Positions 1 to 8,810 of a stretch of DNA of 64,000 bases are shown one piece after another. Source of the DNA: Isosphaeraceae bacterium (lineage in GTDB: Bacteria > Planctomycetota > Planctomycetia > Isosphaerales > Isosphaeraceae); assembly GCA_026004735.1 (NCBI GenBank), contig BPJS01000001.1, forward strand, positions 4,420,859-4,484,858. The letters are read 5' to 3'. The notes below the pieces were generated by a model. It saw nothing but the letters and a program-made list of their open reading frames with translations, searched no databases and was not told where the DNA came from. Both the position numbers and the translations under genes were made by a program. Numbering within the stretch: position 1 is the first letter of the stretch; each line of letters starts with the position of its first letter.

Positions 1-3000
1 CAAGCACCCGACATGGCACGGGGAGCGGCCGCCGAGCAAACCCGGGTGGTACGAGCACGCATCGAGGGCGACGTCCAGCTCCGCGACGACAAGGCCACCC
101 CGCTCGACCCGTCCGACGACCTGACCATCGCCCTGACTGACCTCGACTACGACGAGGCCACCGAAACCATCTCCAGCCAATCCCGCGTCGTCATCCGCGA
201 CCGCGACGCCTTCGGCTCCGGCGAAGGCCTGGTGATCGAACTCCGCCCCACCCCGGCTTCGCTCGCCGCCGGTTCCGCGACCGGCTACGCCGGTGCCCGC
301 GCAGTCCGCCTCTTACGCCAGGTCCGGATCCACGTCGCCGATGTCGGCCAGACCGGGCTGATCCCCGGTGCCGCCGCTCAACCTCCGCCCGCCGACCCAG
401 CCACCCCTCGGTCCCCCCGACCCGGCGAAATCACCTGCGAGGGCGAACTCCGGATCGACCTGCCCGAGCCACGCGCCACTCCGCCCGTCGGACCTCCCCC
501 ACCCCAAGGACCGACCTTCGCTCACTTCGCCCGGAACGTCCGGATCCGCCAGGGCGATCCGGCCAACCCCGAGCAGATCGACTGCGACCGCCTCCACCTG
601 ACCCTCCGCCCCGGCCAGCGGCCCTCAAAACCTCAGCCCGCCTCCTCACCCTCCCCGCCGACTCAGACCCAAGCCACCACCCAGACCTCCGCGACCGAGG
701 ATTCGTCCCGCCCGATCCACGGGGGCCCCGTTTCGGATCTGGTTCTCGAATCGGCCCGCGCCACTGGCCACGCCGTCTGGTTGCAGTCGCCGACCAACCG
801 CTTGATTGCCCGCGGCAACGAACTGGTCTACCGCCACGACCCAGCCTCGGGCACGGCCACCACCTACCTCCGTGGCGACCGCGAAACCGAAATCCGCAAG
901 GAAAACCCCGCCCAGGAAACCCTCGATGTGATCCGCACCGTCGACGTCACCCTCTACCACAGCGGGCCAACAGCCGACGCCGCGGCCATCGTCGCCCGCG
1001 GCCCCGGCTGGCTCGAGACCCGTGAGCTGGCCGAACAATCCATCCTCCGGACCGCCCGTTGGCACGACCAGGTCATCGTCCAGCCGGTCGACGGCGATCC
1101 CTCCCGACGCCAGCTCACCCTGCTCGGCGACCCCGAGATCCGCGATCTCGAACGGGGCACCATGACCGCGCGCGGCAAGATCGTCGCCTCGTTGGTCTCC
1201 AAACCCAAAGGCTCGGACACGTCGACCCCCCCGGCCGCTACTCCGCCAGCACCCGCCACCGCCGCTGCCGGCGGCGCCTTTCGAATCGAGCTGCTTCAGG
1301 CCTGGGACGACGTGACCCTCATTGCCAACGCACCCGAGGGACAGCCGCCAGGACCGCGCCAGGCCATCACAGCGCGGGAGTGGCTCGGCGTCGTCTTCGA
1401 GGAGCCTTCCAACCCCTCGGAAACCGACTACCCAACCCCCCCTGCCTCCACCCCTGCCGATTCGTCCACTCCGCCCGCCCCGACGCCGACGCCCGCCCAA
1501 CCCGTCCCGCCCACCAACCAGGCACCTCCGCCTCCGCCCATCCAGGTCGAGGCCAACCGAATCTGGGCCTGGATTGGTCAGGCCGACTCCGCCAAGCCAG
1601 TCTCCGATTCCTCTCCCAACCAACCCTGGGCACCCTCGGCCTGGGAAGTCCGCCAGGTCCGGCTCCGTGGCAGCGTGCTCGTGCATCAGGACCCGCCGCC
1701 CCAGAAACGTCGCGGCCTGGATGTCTCCGGCGAGGAGGTCGACCTGATCCACCTCGGCTCCCAACACTACGAAGTCCGCGCCTACGGAACGTCGACCCGT
1801 CCGGCCCGTGCCCGCACCGACGGTTTCCAGATCGAGGGACCCGTGCTCGGCCTCGACCAGGAAAAGCACTACGCCTGCGTCATTGGTCCCGGCAAGCTCA
1901 TCCAGGAAAACGCCGGCGGTGGAATCCTCGGCACGCCCCCTGACTCCGAGAGCCTCCTGCCAACCCGCTTCGATCCCGAACAACCACCACCCAACCCGCC
2001 GCCCGCAAAAACCCGTGGCCCGCTCACCATCGCCTGGGGCCGCGACCCCCTCGGCCAGATCCTCCGCGACGAACAGGGCCAGCCCATCGAGGCCTGGATG
2101 AAATTCTACGGCAAACCCATCGACGAACGGGGTCAGCCCGGCCCCGCCAAAGTTCAGTTCCACAACGGCGTCCGAGCCTGGACCAACGAAGCCATCCTGA
2201 CCGCCGGCCAGATGTGGGCCTACCTCGATCGTCCGGTCGACTTCCAGAACTCAGCCCGCTCCCAAACCCCGCTCACGGCCCAAGCGTCGCCCACGGCGCA
2301 AATCGACCGGGTGGTCTGCGAGCGCGACGTCACCATCGTAACCCGAACCTTCGACCCGACCGGAAATCTCACCGAAAAACGCCGCGTCGAGGGTCAGCGG
2401 ATCTCCTACGAGCGGGTCACCAATCGCTTTCAGGTCGAGTCGGCCGGTGTGGTTCACCTCTACGATCGGGGCCAGGGGTTCGGGCTGTCGCTCCCCGACG
2501 GTCCCAGGCGGGCCGAGCCAATGGCCACCCCCGGCCGCGACTCGGTTCGACCAGTCGCCTTCTCCACGCCTCCACTCCGGGACGACAACGCCGGAGGCCT
2601 CCCGCCGCTCAAGTTGACCAGCATTTGGTTTGACGAGCAGATGGTCGGCCAGCTTGCTTCGACCCCCCAGGCTGGACGTCGGGTTGCCGGCCAGGCCGAG
2701 TTCTTTGGCAACCCCCGCGTCATGCACGGTGTCGTGGCCGACGAGGATTCGCTGCTCGACCCGGATCGTCCCCCGCGCGACTACCTTTACGCGGTCTCGC
2801 GGACCTTGCGCGTTATCAGCGAGCCGCCGGATTCGGCCGCACCAGCGGGGACCCCGGATCGCATCCTGATCCAAGCCTGGGGTGACGTCTTCACCCTGGC
2901 CGGACGGGGCGGCCGCGAGACCGCCATCCAAGCCAGCGACCACCTCGACTACAACTCGGAAACCGGCCTGGCCTACATCTACGGCGGCGAAACCGGAGTC

Positions 3001-3252
3001 ACCATCGTCGACCAGACCGGCACCGGTCAACCCGCCAGCTACGGCCGCGGCTCTACCGTCGTCTACAACCACCGCACCGGCCAGCACCGTCTGCTCGACG
3101 CCCGGACGATCCAACTGGTCGACCCACGCAGCGGAGTCCGCACCGGCGTCCCACCCGCCCCACCCGCCACCCGGCCCAGGCGGCCCCAGCGCGATCCGTT
3201 CCCTCGCCCCAGTGGAGCTGACAAGGAGCGGCGTAACTTCATCGGTCGTTGA
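1..3252 (+). CDS. OstA/LptA-like envelope protein, 5'-partial
   Basis: The frame is open from the left edge of the window. The first ATG is at 13, but no stop precedes it, so the true start probably lies upstream and at least 1079 residues remain. The protein is rich in Pro and Ala and has Pro/Thr/Ser linkers at about residues 115-150, 205-235 and 470-515. Between them are repeated beta-rich segments that pair 'what is encoded by this matrix' motifs such as DHLDYNSETG and GDVFTLAGRG near the C-terminus. This pattern resembles OstA-like (LptA/LptC/LptD N-terminal) domains, which bind lipopolysaccharide in the periplasm. No membrane segment or catalytic motif is visible. Envelope or LPS transport is an inference from this weak similarity. 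It could also be a lineage-specific periplasmic scaffold. Confidence 0.6.
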   Translation, partial: QAPDMARGAAAEQTRVVRARIEGDVQLRDDKATPLDPSDDLTIALTDLDYDEATETISSQSRVVIRDRDAFGSGEGLVIELRPTPASLAAGSATGYAGARAVRLLRQVRIHVADVGQTGLIPGAAAQPPPADPATPRSPRPGEITCEGELRIDLPEPRATPPVGPPPPQGPTFAHFARNVRIRQGDPANPEQIDCDRLHLTLRPGQRPSKPQPASSPSPPTQTQATTQTSATEDSSRPIHGGPVSDLVLESARATGHAVWLQSPTNRLIARGNELVYRHDPASGTATTYLRGDRETEIRKENPAQETLDVIRTVDVTLYHSGPTADAAAIVARGPGWLETRELAEQSILRTARWHDQVIVQPVDGDPSRRQLTLLGDPEIRDLERGTMTARGKIVASLVSKPKGSDTSTPPAATPPAPATAAAGGAFRIELLQAWDDVTLIANAPEGQPPGPRQAITAREWLGVVFEEPSNPSETDYPTPPASTPADSSTPPAPTPTPAQPVPPTNQAPPPPPIQVEANRIWAWIGQADSAKPVSDSSPNQPWAPSAWEVRQVRLRGSVLVHQDPPPQKRRGLDVSGEEVDLIHLGSQHYEVRAYGTSTRPARARTDGFQIEGPVLGLDQEKHYACVIGPGKLIQENAGGGILGTPPDSESLLPTRFDPEQPPPNPPPAKTRGPLTIAWGRDPLGQILRDEQGQPIEAWMKFYGKPIDERGQPGPAKVQFHNGVRAWTNEAILTAGQMWAYLDRPVDFQNSARSQTPLTAQASPTAQIDRVVCERDVTIVTRTFDPTGNLTEKRRVEGQRISYERVTNRFQVESAGVVHLYDRGQGFGLSLPDGPRRAEPMATPGRDSVRPVAFSTPPLRDDNAGGLPPLKLTSIWFDEQMVGQLASTPQAGRRVAGQAEFFGNPRVMHGVVADEDSLLDPDRPPRDYLYAVSRTLRVISEPPDSAAPAGTPDRILIQAWGDVFTLAGRGGRETAIQASDHLDYNSETGLAYIYGGETGVTIVDQTGTGQPASYGRGSTVVYNHRTGQHRLLDARTIQLVDPRSGVRTGVPPAPPATRPRRPQRDPFPRPSGADKERRNFIGR

Positions 3253-3454
3253 CCCTCCCGCTCCCTGAACTACCCCGGCCAGGCCCTCACACTGCCCGCA
3301 GCCGGCCCGTCCCGTCCACCACGTCACGCAGAAAAAATTGGGCCGTCCGCCGATCCCTTCGTCGGCCAGGACGGAGTATCTTGATCTTGACGGCTCCGCA
3401 AAACACGCCGAGCCCCTCGGGCGGGCTCGCCTCACCAGCTCAGGACTCGATCCG

Positions 3455-4585
3455 ATGCGCAGGACCCTGTTCGGACCGGCCGCTCTGGCCTTGATCGCCT
3501 TCACGGCGCCCTTCGCTCACGCCCAGTGGGGCTATCCGTTCGGTTACGGCGGATTCGGCTGGGGAGGCTTCAGCCCGGCCGTCGGCTACGGCATCCAGGC
3601 CGCCGGATTGGGAATGATGGCGTCCGGAATCGGCAACTACAACCTCCAGACCGCAGAAGCCGCACGAATTAATGTCAATACCGTCATGAATCTCAATGAA
3701 TATATGTATGAAAGCCTGCGGCAGATGAACCGGGAACGTATGCAGGCCCGCCTTCAACGCCAGCAAAACCTCAATCAGGCCATGCGGGAGACCCAGGAGC
3801 GGCTGCGATCCAACCCAACCCAGCAAGATATCTACAGCGGCGACGCCCTCAACGTCTTGCTCACCGAATTGTCCGACCCACGCTATGCCGCCATCGTCGA
3901 GCAGTACGCCGCGCGGATCAAGATTCCGGGTAGCCTGATCCGAGGAATCCCCTTCAATTACGCCCGTGCTGCCGTCACCTTCGGGCTTGACAAGCTAACC
4001 AACGCTCAGCCTGGACCGATTCTTTCCAGACCCGAATTCGCCGACGATCTGGCCGAATACCGGCGGCTGGGAGCGTTACTGCGCGAGCAGGCCAAGGATG
4101 ACGACAAGGTCGACCCCGAGACCGTCAACCAGTTCCAGGCCGTGATCCAGCGCGCCGCCGATAAGCTCAAGACCCTGACCGGCGTCGATGAGGCCCAGCG
4201 GATGCAGGCCCAGGTCCGGATCAAGGCCCTGCTCGGTCTGTCCCACATGCTCGAAGGTCCCTCGCTCGACATCTTTCTGGCCGAACTACGGCCCGACCAG
4301 GAGGTTGGCCTCGACCGTCTCCTAGCGTTTATGCGTTCCTTCAACCTCCGGTTCGGCACCGCCTCCAACGCCAATCAACGCCAGACCTACGACCAGCTCT
4401 GGCCCAAGCTGGTCGAACTTCGCGACGAAGTCTTCGGCGCCGGCACCGGAACCCTGCCCACCGATCCGCCCCGCGCCGTCAGCGAAAAGGCCCTCGAGGA
4501 TTTCTACTCCGGCATGCACCCCGACGAGCTGCATCCCGACAAAAAGCCCGGCCCGCCCCCGCCGCCTCAGCCCGCCGAGTCGTGA
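3455..4585 (+). CDS. Secreted Gly/Tyr-rich-N-terminus hypothetical protein
   Basis: This 376-residue protein starts with a clear Sec signal peptide (MRRTLFG..., hydrophobic core ALALIAFTAPF, cleavage near AHA-QW). A longer in-frame start at 3338 exists, but it would bury the signal peptide, so ATG 3455 is preferred. After cleavage comes a short Gly/Tyr/Phe-rich stretch (about residues 23-45). An Ala-rich amphipathic and helical region with many Arg/Gln residues (about 50-130) follows, and then a mostly helical domain. No catalytic motif is recognisable. It is presumably periplasmic or exported. Secreted proteins of this type, with Gly/Tyr-rich N-termini, are common in planctomycetes, but the function is unknown. 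It lies 200 bp downstream of the OstA-like gene. Confidence 0.7.
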   Translation: MRRTLFGPAALALIAFTAPFAHAQWGYPFGYGGFGWGGFSPAVGYGIQAAGLGMMASGIGNYNLQTAEAARINVNTVMNLNEYMYESLRQMNRERMQARLQRQQNLNQAMRETQERLRSNPTQQDIYSGDALNVLLTELSDPRYAAIVEQYAARIKIPGSLIRGIPFNYARAAVTFGLDKLTNAQPGPILSRPEFADDLAEYRRLGALLREQAKDDDKVDPETVNQFQAVIQRAADKLKTLTGVDEAQRMQAQVRIKALLGLSHMLEGPSLDIFLAELRPDQEVGLDRLLAFMRSFNLRFGTASNANQRQTYDQLWPKLVELRDEVFGAGTGTLPTDPPRAVSEKALEDFYSGMHPDELHPDKKPGPPPPPQPAES

Positions 4586-4663
4586 CCTCGCAGCCTGGCG
4601 CCCGCCGCCGGAACACCCGGCGCGGGCCGCCGGGTCAGCCTTGCCGCCGTCGAAGACCGAGCC

Positions 4664-5086
4664 TCACTCGTCGGCCACCGCCCGCCGCCGACCTTTCGTC
4701 ACCCGACGCTGTGCCTTCTCCTCCAACCGCCGCCGCACTGAGGCCCGCGTCGGCCGAGTCGGCCTCCGCGGCACCGGCGGTTCGGAGGCCCGGTCGATCC
4801 ATTCAACCAGCCGCTCGACCGCCGCCCGTCGGTTCGCTTCCTGCGTCCGGTGCTCCCGCGCCACGACCGTGAGCACCCCGGTCTCATCGGCCCGCTTGCC
4901 CACGAGGCGAAGCAGCCGATCGCGCACCTCCGGCGGCAGCGACGGCGAGTTCCGCGCATCGAACCGCAGCCGAACCGACGTCGCTAGCTTGTTGACGTTC
5001 TGACCACCCGGTCCGCCGGCACGCACAAATTCGAACGACAACTCGCCCGCGTCAAGCTGAATCCGATCGTTCACCACGATCATCAT
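4664..5086 (-). CDS. arfB: Alternative ribosome-rescue factor ArfB (peptidyl-tRNA hydrolase, class I RF domain)
   Basis: A 140-residue protein with the class I release-factor catalytic core. The GGQ motif lies in RAGGPGGQNVNK (about residues 23-34), followed by the typical basic region and an Arg/Lys-rich C-terminal tail (RRRLEEKAQRR, KGRRR). It is too short to be RF1 or RF2 and lacks a codon-recognition domain. The size and tail match ArfB/YaeJ, which hydrolyses peptidyl-tRNA on ribosomes stalled on truncated mRNA, with the tail entering the empty mRNA channel. Two consecutive ATGs occur at the start (5086 and 5083). It is encoded on the opposite strand from the upstream secreted-protein gene and ends convergently with it. 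Confidence 0.9.
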   Translation of the reverse strand: MMIVVNDRIQLDAGELSFEFVRAGGPGGQNVNKLATSVRLRFDARNSPSLPPEVRDRLLRLVGKRADETGVLTVVAREHRTQEANRRAAVERLVEWIDRASEPPVPRRPTRPTRASVRRRLEEKAQRRVTKGRRRAVADE

Positions 5087-5128
5087 GGCCCGATCCGCCC
5101 CCCCACACGCAGCGGCACGGGACGAGCA

Positions 5129-6259
5129 TCAGTAGACCTCCCCAGGCCGAAACGCCGTCCCGCCTTCGGCTCCACCTGCGGCGCGGGCGTACGGGGCATA
5201 GCGGAGTTGCCAGCCCTCGGCCGGCCGGATCGACTCCAGCTCCTCCCGGCTCAGGCCATACCGGGCGAACCACGGCGTGGCCCGCTCCCGAACCAACGCG
5301 TCGACCTCGGCAACCCGCTCCCGCCCCGTCGTGGCCGCAAATCGGATTCGACTCGCACGATCCGGCTGCTGAAAATATTCCTTCCAGAAGGCGCGGCCGC
5401 CGAGAACCCCCGAAGCGCCCGCATCCACCGCCATCCGCACCTGGCGCAGATACTGGTCATAATCCACACCCGCCGAAAGCAAGACCCACGGCCGCTCGCT
5501 CGACTCGGACAGGGCATGAAGATTGTCCATCAATTGCTCGTCCGACTCGACGCCGAACGTCCCGGGAAACTCGGCCTTGTACAGGTCGCACCATCGGCTG
5601 ATCTGCCGCGCTGTCTCGATAACCGTCTCGGCCTTGCGCCGCAGATACGCCGGGTCCAACTTGGTCTCGCCGCCATAAGGATACGAGATCGGCTCGAGGA
5701 GCATCAGTAGATCATATTTGCGACATTCCTCGTATACGCCTTGCAGAAACCCCAACTGATGCTCGGCGCTCGAGCGTTCCCAAGGCTCGAACTGAGCAAG
5801 CAACTTGAGCGCGTCGCCCCCCATCAGCTTGATCTTCTCAACCGACCAGCCCGGCTCGACCACGCCGAGATATCCCCCCGCCGCATTCTTGGGAGTCCCC
5901 GACCGCTCCAGTCGGATCAATAGACCCTTATCGGCGGGCAAGGCAAAGCTCGCCACCGCCGGCCAGGCGCCGTAGTAGGCGTCGAGCAGCACCGCGGAGG
6001 CCGGCGGGCTGAGGTGGCGGCACAGGTCCAGCTTCGCCTCGACGATCTCATCGTACGTCGGCGGCCGATCCAGCCCCGCTGCTCGGAGCGCCTTTGCGGC
6101 CAGCTCGATCATCGAGCTGTTCTGGTCCAGCGCCAGCATTGTCAGCGTTCCGTTGGGATTGCTGATCCGCTGCAGTCCGCGGAGCTTCCCCGGTGTCAAA
6201 CCGCGCGCCGTCAGAACCGTCGCGCCCAGAGGCCGGCCGTTGGTCGTCTCAGTCGTCAT
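5129..6259 (-). CDS. Tagatose-1,6-bisphosphate aldolase-like class I aldolase (LacD family)
   Basis: This 376-residue protein begins at ATG 6259 (MTTETTNG). An in-frame extension to 6391 has no conserved content. The conserved LacD/DeoC-superfamily TIM-barrel features are TMLALDQNSS near the N-terminus, LLLEPISYPYGGE in the middle, the probable Schiff-base lysine in DLYKAEFPG, and the phosphate-binding end ASGVLGGRAFWKEYF. The expected reaction is reversible cleavage of tagatose-1,6-bisphosphate or a similar ketose (bis)phosphate to triose phosphates in the cytoplasm. Substrate specificity cannot be set from sequence. It is followed by a second, unrelated class I aldolase gene on the same strand, 265 bp upstream of its start. 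Confidence 0.82.
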   Translation of the reverse strand: MTTETTNGRPLGATVLTARGLTPGKLRGLQRISNPNGTLTMLALDQNSSMIELAAKALRAAGLDRPPTYDEIVEAKLDLCRHLSPPASAVLLDAYYGAWPAVASFALPADKGLLIRLERSGTPKNAAGGYLGVVEPGWSVEKIKLMGGDALKLLAQFEPWERSSAEHQLGFLQGVYEECRKYDLLMLLEPISYPYGGETKLDPAYLRRKAETVIETARQISRWCDLYKAEFPGTFGVESDEQLMDNLHALSESSERPWVLLSAGVDYDQYLRQVRMAVDAGASGVLGGRAFWKEYFQQPDRASRIRFAATTGRERVAEVDALVRERATPWFARYGLSREELESIRPAEGWQLRYAPYARAAGGAEGGTAFRPGEVY

Positions 6260-6309
6260 CGTCGATCCCAGAAAAACACCGGTCCAGTTGCCCGTCGGAC
6301 CGGCACGAC

Positions 6310-6315
6310 AGTATA
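6310..6315 (-). promoter_or_regulatory. Putative -10 box for the LacD-type aldolase
   Basis: On the minus strand this reads TATACT, about 50 bp upstream of the ATG at 6259. A -35 match is weak (TTCGGC, 18 bp upstream). The call rests on position and the -10 only. Confidence 0.35.
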
Positions 6316-6524
6316 CCGGCCTAATCCGCCGGGGCCGAACCACTCGCCCCCCGGTTTCATACCCCCCGATTACCCATCCCCCGCCGCTCACGGCCGGCGG
6401 CCGATCCTCACCACTCCCCGTCCTGCCCTCGAGGAATCAGCCGCTCCCGCCGGGCAACCAGGTACGCGGCAGCCTGCCCCGGCCGCCCCGCGCCTGGCTC
6501 CCGGACATGAATCGTGCCGACGGA

Positions 6525-7592
6525 TCAGGCGACCGTGATGCTCGGGTCGAGATACACGTCCTGAATCGCGTGAAGCAGTTTGACGCCCTCGTCCATCGGC
6601 CGTTGAAACGCCTTGCGGCCGGAAATCAAACCCATCCCGCCCGCACGCTTGTTGATCACCGCGGTCTTGACCGCTTCGGCCAGGTCATTCTTGCCGCTGG
6701 CCCCACCCGAATTGATCAGCCCAGCGCGGCCCATGTAACAATTGGCGACCTGATACCGGCACAAGTCGATCGGATGATCGCTCGTCAACTCCGTGTACAT
6801 CCGCTCGTCGAGCTTCCCGTAACTGGAGCCGCCCATGTTGAGCGCTTTGAAGCCGCCGTTGTTCTCCGGAAGCTTCTGCTTGATGATGTCCGCCTCGATG
6901 GTGACGCCCAAGTGATTGGCCTGGCCGGTCAGGTCGGCCGCAACGTGATAGTCAACCCCGTCCTTCTTGAACGCGCTGTTGCGCAGGTAACACCAGAGCA
7001 CCGTGGCCATCCCCAGCTCGTGCGCCATCGCAAACGCCTGGCTGACCTCGACAATCTGGCGCGTGCTCTCGGGCGAGCCGAAGTAGATCGTCGCCCCCAC
7101 CGCCACCGCCCCCATCTCATACGCCTGCTTGATCGTGCCGAAGAAGACCTGATCAAACTTGTTGGGGTAGGTCAGCAGTTCATTATGGTTGAACTTGACC
7201 AGGAACGGAATCTTATGAGCATATTTGCGGGCCACCATGCCAAGCACGCCGAAGGTGCTCGCGACCGCGTTGCACCCGCCCTCAATCGCCAGCTTGACGA
7301 TGTTCTCCGGGTCGAAATACGCCGGATTCTTGGCAAACGAGGCCCCGGCCGAATGCTCGATCCCCTGGTCAACCGGCAGGATCGACAAGTATCCGGTTCG
7401 CCGCAGCCGACCCGCGTTGAAAATCCAGGCCAGGCTGTGCAAGACCCGGTTGTTGCGGTCGCTGGGACCGAAGATCCGGTCCACGAAGTCCGGCCCGGGC
7501 AGATGAAGGTGTTCCTTGGGGATGGTTTTGCAGACGTGCCCCAGCAGGCTGTCGGCCTCGGGGCCGAGCAGCTCGACAATTGGAGTACTCAT
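6525..7592 (-). CDS. fbaB: Class I fructose-bisphosphate aldolase (FbaB/DhnA type)
   Basis: A 355-residue protein of the DhnA/FbaB archaeal-type class I aldolase family. Conserved blocks are [10 protein letters not shown] (about residues 72-81), [20 protein letters not shown], a central [12 protein letters not shown] and the phosphate-binding [17 protein letters not shown] near the C-terminus. It cleaves fructose-1,6-bisphosphate to DHAP and glyceraldehyde-3-phosphate by Schiff-base chemistry, serving glycolysis or gluconeogenesis in the cytoplasm. The ATG at 7592 has an AAGGA element about 13 nt upstream. Being near the typical length, it appears intact. The upstream gene-free interval 7593-8159 probably carries its promoter. 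Confidence 0.9.
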   Translation of the reverse strand: MSTPIVELLGPEADSLLGHVCKTIPKEHLHLPGPDFVDRIFGPSDRNNRVLHSLAWIFNAGRLRRTGYLSILPVDQGIEHSAGASFAKNPAYFDPENIVKLAIEGGCNAVASTFGVLGMVARKYAHKIPFLVKFNHNELLTYPNKFDQVFFGTIKQAYEMGAVAVGATIYFGSPESTRQIVEVSQAFAMAHELGMATVLWCYLRNSAFKKDGVDYHVAADLTGQANHLGVTIEADIIKQKLPENNGGFKALNMGGSSYGKLDERMYTELTSDHPIDLCRYQVANCYMGRAGLINSGGASGKNDLAEAVKTAVINKRAGGMGLISGRKAFQRPMDEGVKLLHAIQDVYLDPSITVA

Positions 7593-8159
7593 GGTCGCTC
7601 AGTCCTTGACAAGGAGAAATTCCACAGAAACGCGCCACGCCGACGGGCTTCTCGGATCCTGATCCGGCCCGCTCCGGGCCGGCCCAACTCGTTCCCTCGA
7701 TCGTTCAGAGCAGGCCACGCAACCCGCCCGGGATCCCCTTCCGGGGTAGCCCCCGGCGCGTCGTCTCTTAAGTCACTAAATTCACCCAACTCGATTCTAA
7801 AGAACGTCTCCCCCTGCCCGCAATTCAGTCCGGCCGCCAACCGCGGCCTTTGTCATCTCTGGGAAAAAGTTTTCTCAAACCCGAGAATCAGCCGGTTTGT
7901 CGCGTCCCCTCCGTCGGCGGTCGCGGATCGGCCAGCCCGGACGGCGTCGCCCTATCTGTCCCTGACACGACGCACAACGGCGATTCCGCAGCGCCGTGAG
8001 GCCCCGGCCCCAGCCGACCCCAGCCGACCGGTTCGGTTTCTCAATTCTGAAGGCACCCGCTCCAGCCCAGATGCGGGGGCTTGAGCCGCCCGATTGCCCT
8101 CACTAGAGTGCTAGCGGCCGGTTCTGCCTCCGCCGCGCCCCGCTCTGGAATTTCTTTCG
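7593..8159. other. Gene-free divergent interval between fbaB and actA
   Basis: No credible coding frame is present. The interval is GC-rich apart from two AT-richer islands, around 7765-7815 and 7855-7900 (a short run GGGAAAAAGTTTTC). These are the likely sites of the two divergent promoters. No riboswitch, tRNA or repeat is recognisable. Confidence 0.5.
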
Positions 8160-8810
8160 ATGGCTCAGATCTTTCATCGCAGCGCCAATGCCATCGCCCG
8201 GGCGAGCATCTATGGCTTCGCCTTCATTGTCGCCGGTGCTCTCCTCACGGGCTATTTGCTGGCTCGCTCACCGTATCGTACCGCCGAGGAAGTCATCCGC
8301 GACCAGCCGGTCGCCTTCAGCCATGAACATCACGTCTCAGGCCTCGGTATCGACTGCCGCTACTGCCACACCACGGTCGAATACGCCGCCTCGGCCGGCA
8401 TGCCGCCCACGTACACCTGCATGAGCTGCCACTCCCAGATCTGGAACCAGTCGCCGGCCCTCGCCGAGGTCCGCCAGAGCCTCGAACAAGGTCGGCCGAT
8501 TGCCTGGACCCGCGTCCACGACACCCCCGACTTCGTCTATTTCCACCACGGAATCCACGTCCAGAAGGGTGTCGGCTGCGTCGAATGCCACGGCCGCGTC
8601 GACAAAATGCCTCTGGCCTGGAAAGCCGAATCGATGACCATGGAATGGTGTCTCGACTGCCACCGCAACCCCGCTCCCCGGCTTCGTAAACAGGAAGATA
8701 TCTTCAATCTTGCTTCACCTCGGCTCAGCGAGTCGGAAGGTCAGCAACTGGTTCAGGCCCACAATATCCCCGTCGACCGCCTCATGAACTGCTCGGTATG
8801 CCACCGATGA
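8160..8810 (+). CDS. actA: Alternative complex III pentahaem cytochrome subunit ActA
   Basis: A 216-residue cytochrome with one N-terminal membrane anchor (about residues 13-34) and five CXXCH haem-c motifs: CRYCH, CMSCH, CVECH, CLDCH and CSVCH at the very C-terminus. This is the haem count of ActA in alternative complex III, the quinol:cytochrome c oxidoreductase that replaces bc1 in many planctomycetes, Bacteroidetes and Chloroflexi. The haem domain would face the periplasm and relay electrons from the ActB iron-sulfur subunit. It is the first gene of the act cluster, and its stop overlaps the ATG of actB (ATGA). Confidence 0.93.
   Translation: MAQIFHRSANAIARASIYGFAFIVAGALLTGYLLARSPYRTAEEVIRDQPVAFSHEHHVSGLGIDCRYCHTTVEYAASAGMPPTYTCMSCHSQIWNQSPALAEVRQSLEQGRPIAWTRVHDTPDFVYFHHGIHVQKGVGCVECHGRVDKMPLAWKAESMTMEWCLDCHRNPAPRLRKQEDIFNLASPRLSESEGQQLVQAHNIPVDRLMNCSVCHR

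Noticed and set aside
3343..3374. Hairpin CCGTCC...GGACGG between the first two genes as a terminator
   Set aside because: No T tract on the plus strand; the T tract on the opposite side faces no minus-strand gene. Role unclear.
6153..8084. Long plus-strand frame of about 640 codons opposite the aldolases
   Set aside because: Antisense to two clearly conserved enzymes; runs on into a gene-free interval without a domain.
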